DNA of 64,000 nucleotides from the NCBI GenBank assembly GCA_030699825.1, contig JAUYKV010000067.1, forward strand, positions 1 through 64,000, read 5' to 3'. The notes under the pieces were generated by a model that saw only the letters and a list, made by a program, of their open reading frames with translations, had not been told where the DNA came from and searched no databases. This DNA is from Pseudomonas sp. (lineage in GTDB: Bacteria > Pseudomonadota > Gammaproteobacteria > Pseudomonadales > Pseudomonadaceae). Both the position numbers and the translations under genes were made by a program. This document shows, piece after piece, positions 62,729 to 64,000 of the stretch; position 1 is the stretch's first letter, and each line of letters opens with the position of its first letter.

Positions 62729-63473
62729 AGAGGCTCCTGGGTGTTTGCCACAACTTCTGGCGCAATGTGGTTGACCATGGCAACGTTCAGCAAGAAAGCC
62801 CCATACCAGTGGCACGTCCAGATCAGGCATAAAGGGTGGCCCCAACAGCCCCGCATTTTCAATACCCAGACAACAGTACTTGATCGCAGATGCCTGGAGA
62901 CTGGCCGACGGCTGCTAACGCGCCAGGTCAATCACTGACCACCAGCAAGCTATGCACCAGGGTTGCGCCAAACACTCAAAATCGGGCTGGCCGCGCCCTC
63001 CACAAGAGGACGGGACCGTAACTCCTTCTACGCTGACGCCCGCAGGCTGGTAGATGAGCTGGTGCGGACGGGAAGAGTTACCGGGCGCAATTTCAAGTGA
63101 CGTTACGTTATTTCAGACGATATGGCATCTGCCCTGAGTCCGCCGTACTTTCAGGTGAACTACGCGCTTATCAATCGTGATGGCTACAGCCTGCTCTCGT
63201 GACCTAGACCTATCCCAAACCCAAAATCCGCAAAAAGGAGAAGAGGCAGGCCTGCCCAGTGACCGGCTGTAACCCCATCATTTTAAAAGGTTGACGATCC
63301 CCTCATGCCATCTGTCTCAACAACTAACCCTCACGACCGGCGTGGCTTGACCATCTGGTTGGAGGGGGAAAAAGCCGGCGCTAGCCGGTTTTTTTCGTTT
63401 CTGGAGTACGAGAAATGCTAGGCGCGCCTGAGCTAGTGCCTGTGCGTACACGCGCCCGCCAAACACCGACTTA
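62729..63473. other. Decayed intergenic stretch right of the hydrolase gene
   Basis: About 745 bp with no intact gene. Short frames such as NSFYADARRLVDELVRTGRV (up to a stop near 63100) look like a protein C-terminus whose start is lost, but I cannot name the family. The region ends in a terminator hairpin. It may be another eroded insertion site. Confidence 0.4.
63369..63396 (+). terminator. Rho-independent terminator
   Basis: AAAAAGCCGGC-gcta-GCCGGTTTTTTT. It is a strong hairpin with T-run on the plus strand. The gene it once served is not recognisable upstream. Confidence 0.75.
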
Positions 63474-63815
63474 GTGAAGCTGGCCCATTGGACTCGCCGG
63501 CATATCAACTCCAACGAGCTGGCTGCCTGCCAATTGCCCCGAGTCATCCAGGGCAAGCGCCCGACAACCAAACCTGAATCCTGGTACGGGCAACCGGAGC
63601 TGCTGCAGGAGATCCTGGAACTGGCGATCCCGGTACGAGGCAGCAAGGCGGCAGCGTTCAGATGGATGGAGCAGCCGAACCAGTACCTGGATGGCGAGCG
63701 CCCGATCGAGCTCGCCGAGACAGTCGAGGGCGCGAACCGCGTGCTGGAGTACATTCGGAACTGGATTGCGCAGCAGGCGCAACCGGGCGCACCGGATGAA
63801 CAAGACATGCGGTAA
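63474..63815 (+). CDS. Orphan DUF2384 (MbcA/ParS/Xre-type antitoxin) domain protein
   Basis: A 113-residue frame whose second half, AAFRWMEQPNQYLDGERPIE followed by LAETVEGANRVLEYI, matches the DUF2384 toxin-binding domain found at the C-terminus of Xre/ParS antitoxins ('RWL..PNPALGG.TPLELL.T.EGA..V'). The N-terminal half (WTRRHINSNELAACQLP) shows only a weak helix-turn-helix. GTG is the presumed start. No RES-domain toxin gene is next to it, so it is either an orphan or a remnant. Confidence 0.5.
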   Translation: MKLAHWTRRHINSNELAACQLPRVIQGKRPTTKPESWYGQPELLQEILELAIPVRGSKAAAFRWMEQPNQYLDGERPIELAETVEGANRVLEYIRNWIAQQAQPGAPDEQDMR

Positions 63816-63821
63816 TCACTG

Positions 63822-64000
63822 GCTAGCTTACCCATGCGTTTCTTCAAGGCGCGACGGAAATTGAACGGATCTCTGAAGCCCTGCAGACAGACAATCGCAC
63901 AGGCCCGGCAAAGCGCCAGGCCCAAGCACCGCATGAAGCTCAGGGCACTAGCCGGCCCGGTGTCACTCCACAACCGGCGCATCCTCGGCCACGCAGCGCA
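63822..64000 (-). pseudogene. AraC-family regulator C-terminal remnant (extends past window)
   Basis: The minus strand reads RRLWSDTGPASALSFMRCLG, then GFRDPFNFRRALKKRMGKLA followed by SDYR, the two ends of an AraC HTH domain ('RLF...G.SP..Y', 'GF.D..NF.RAFK...G..P..YR'). About a dozen residues between them, normally the second HTH entry, are missing, and no stop follows SDYR; the frame runs on antisense to the DUF2384 gene. It is therefore probably a pseudogene. The 5' part is outside the window. Confidence 0.45.

Overview
The window looks like a piece of a Pseudomonas (gammaproteobacterial) chromosome. Most of it is GC-rich with dense, often ATGA-overlapping operons. Several genes match characteristic pseudomonad families: a PhaG transacylase with Ser102/His177/Asp182, a TyrR/PhhR-type regulator, a short LOV photoreceptor of the PpSB1-LOV type, a Che2-like chemotaxis operon, HopJ and DUF1244 proteins, and an SlyD with a short His tail. 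No ribosomal operon, CRISPR array or prophage is visible.

Layout. 1-152: end of an IS1595-like element with the start of its transposase. 388-2773: a diguanylate cyclase, a small Cys-rich protein and RsuA. 3174-4226: phaG and a tRNA-Gly(CCC). 4227-18335: an accessory island directly behind the tRNA. It contains an IS5-family relic, an Lrp/AsnC regulator, an ISL3 relic and a lower-GC catabolic operon (7071-16009), followed by a high-GC BCCT transporter and an IS256 relic. 18660-23466: an MFS transporter, an I78-type inhibitor lipoprotein, a TyrR-like regulator and an SDR. 23770-30126: flavodoxin, LOV protein, PilZ protein, a LitR-like MerR regulator, a DCC thioredoxin-like protein, folM-folE-folX, DUF1244 and HopJ. 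30744-32853: CysZ and a glycosyltransferase. 33068-43194: a Fur-boxed vibrioferrin-type siderophore operon. 43268-46671: an OYE reductase with its TetR repressor, glutathione peroxidase, SlyD and DUF3565. 46694-49994: ackA-pta. 50522-60024: chemotaxis operon (MCP, CheY, STAS, CheA, MCP, CheW, CheR, CheD, CheB). 60271-64000: acyltransferase, OmpA-like lipoprotein, metallo-beta-lactamase-fold hydrolase, then a decayed end with an orphan DUF2384 protein and an AraC-family remnant.

How the genes work together. The most interesting system is the island operon. A DmdA-like (GcvT-fold) demethylase would move a methyl group from a sulfonium or betaine substrate, most simply DMSP, onto tetrahydrofolate. 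A two-part MetV/MetF reductase run in reverse, FolD and PurU would oxidise that methyl to formate and free the folate. A dihydrolipoamide-dehydrogenase-like flavoprotein sits between them and may take the electrons. An acyl-CoA ligase (DmdB-like), a crotonase-fold protein and a BCCT importer would deal with the acid product and with uptake. A DmdC-type dehydrogenase is not present.

A second notable system is a light-response module. It joins a LOV protein and a LitR-like regulator to tetrahydromonapterin synthesis genes, with TGTACA-type repeats in front of three transcription units. A third is the siderophore operon, whose first gene looks like an SbnG-type citrate synthase placed ahead of the pvsABCDE set. 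Long inverted repeats of at least three families punctuate the intergenic spaces of the core regions.
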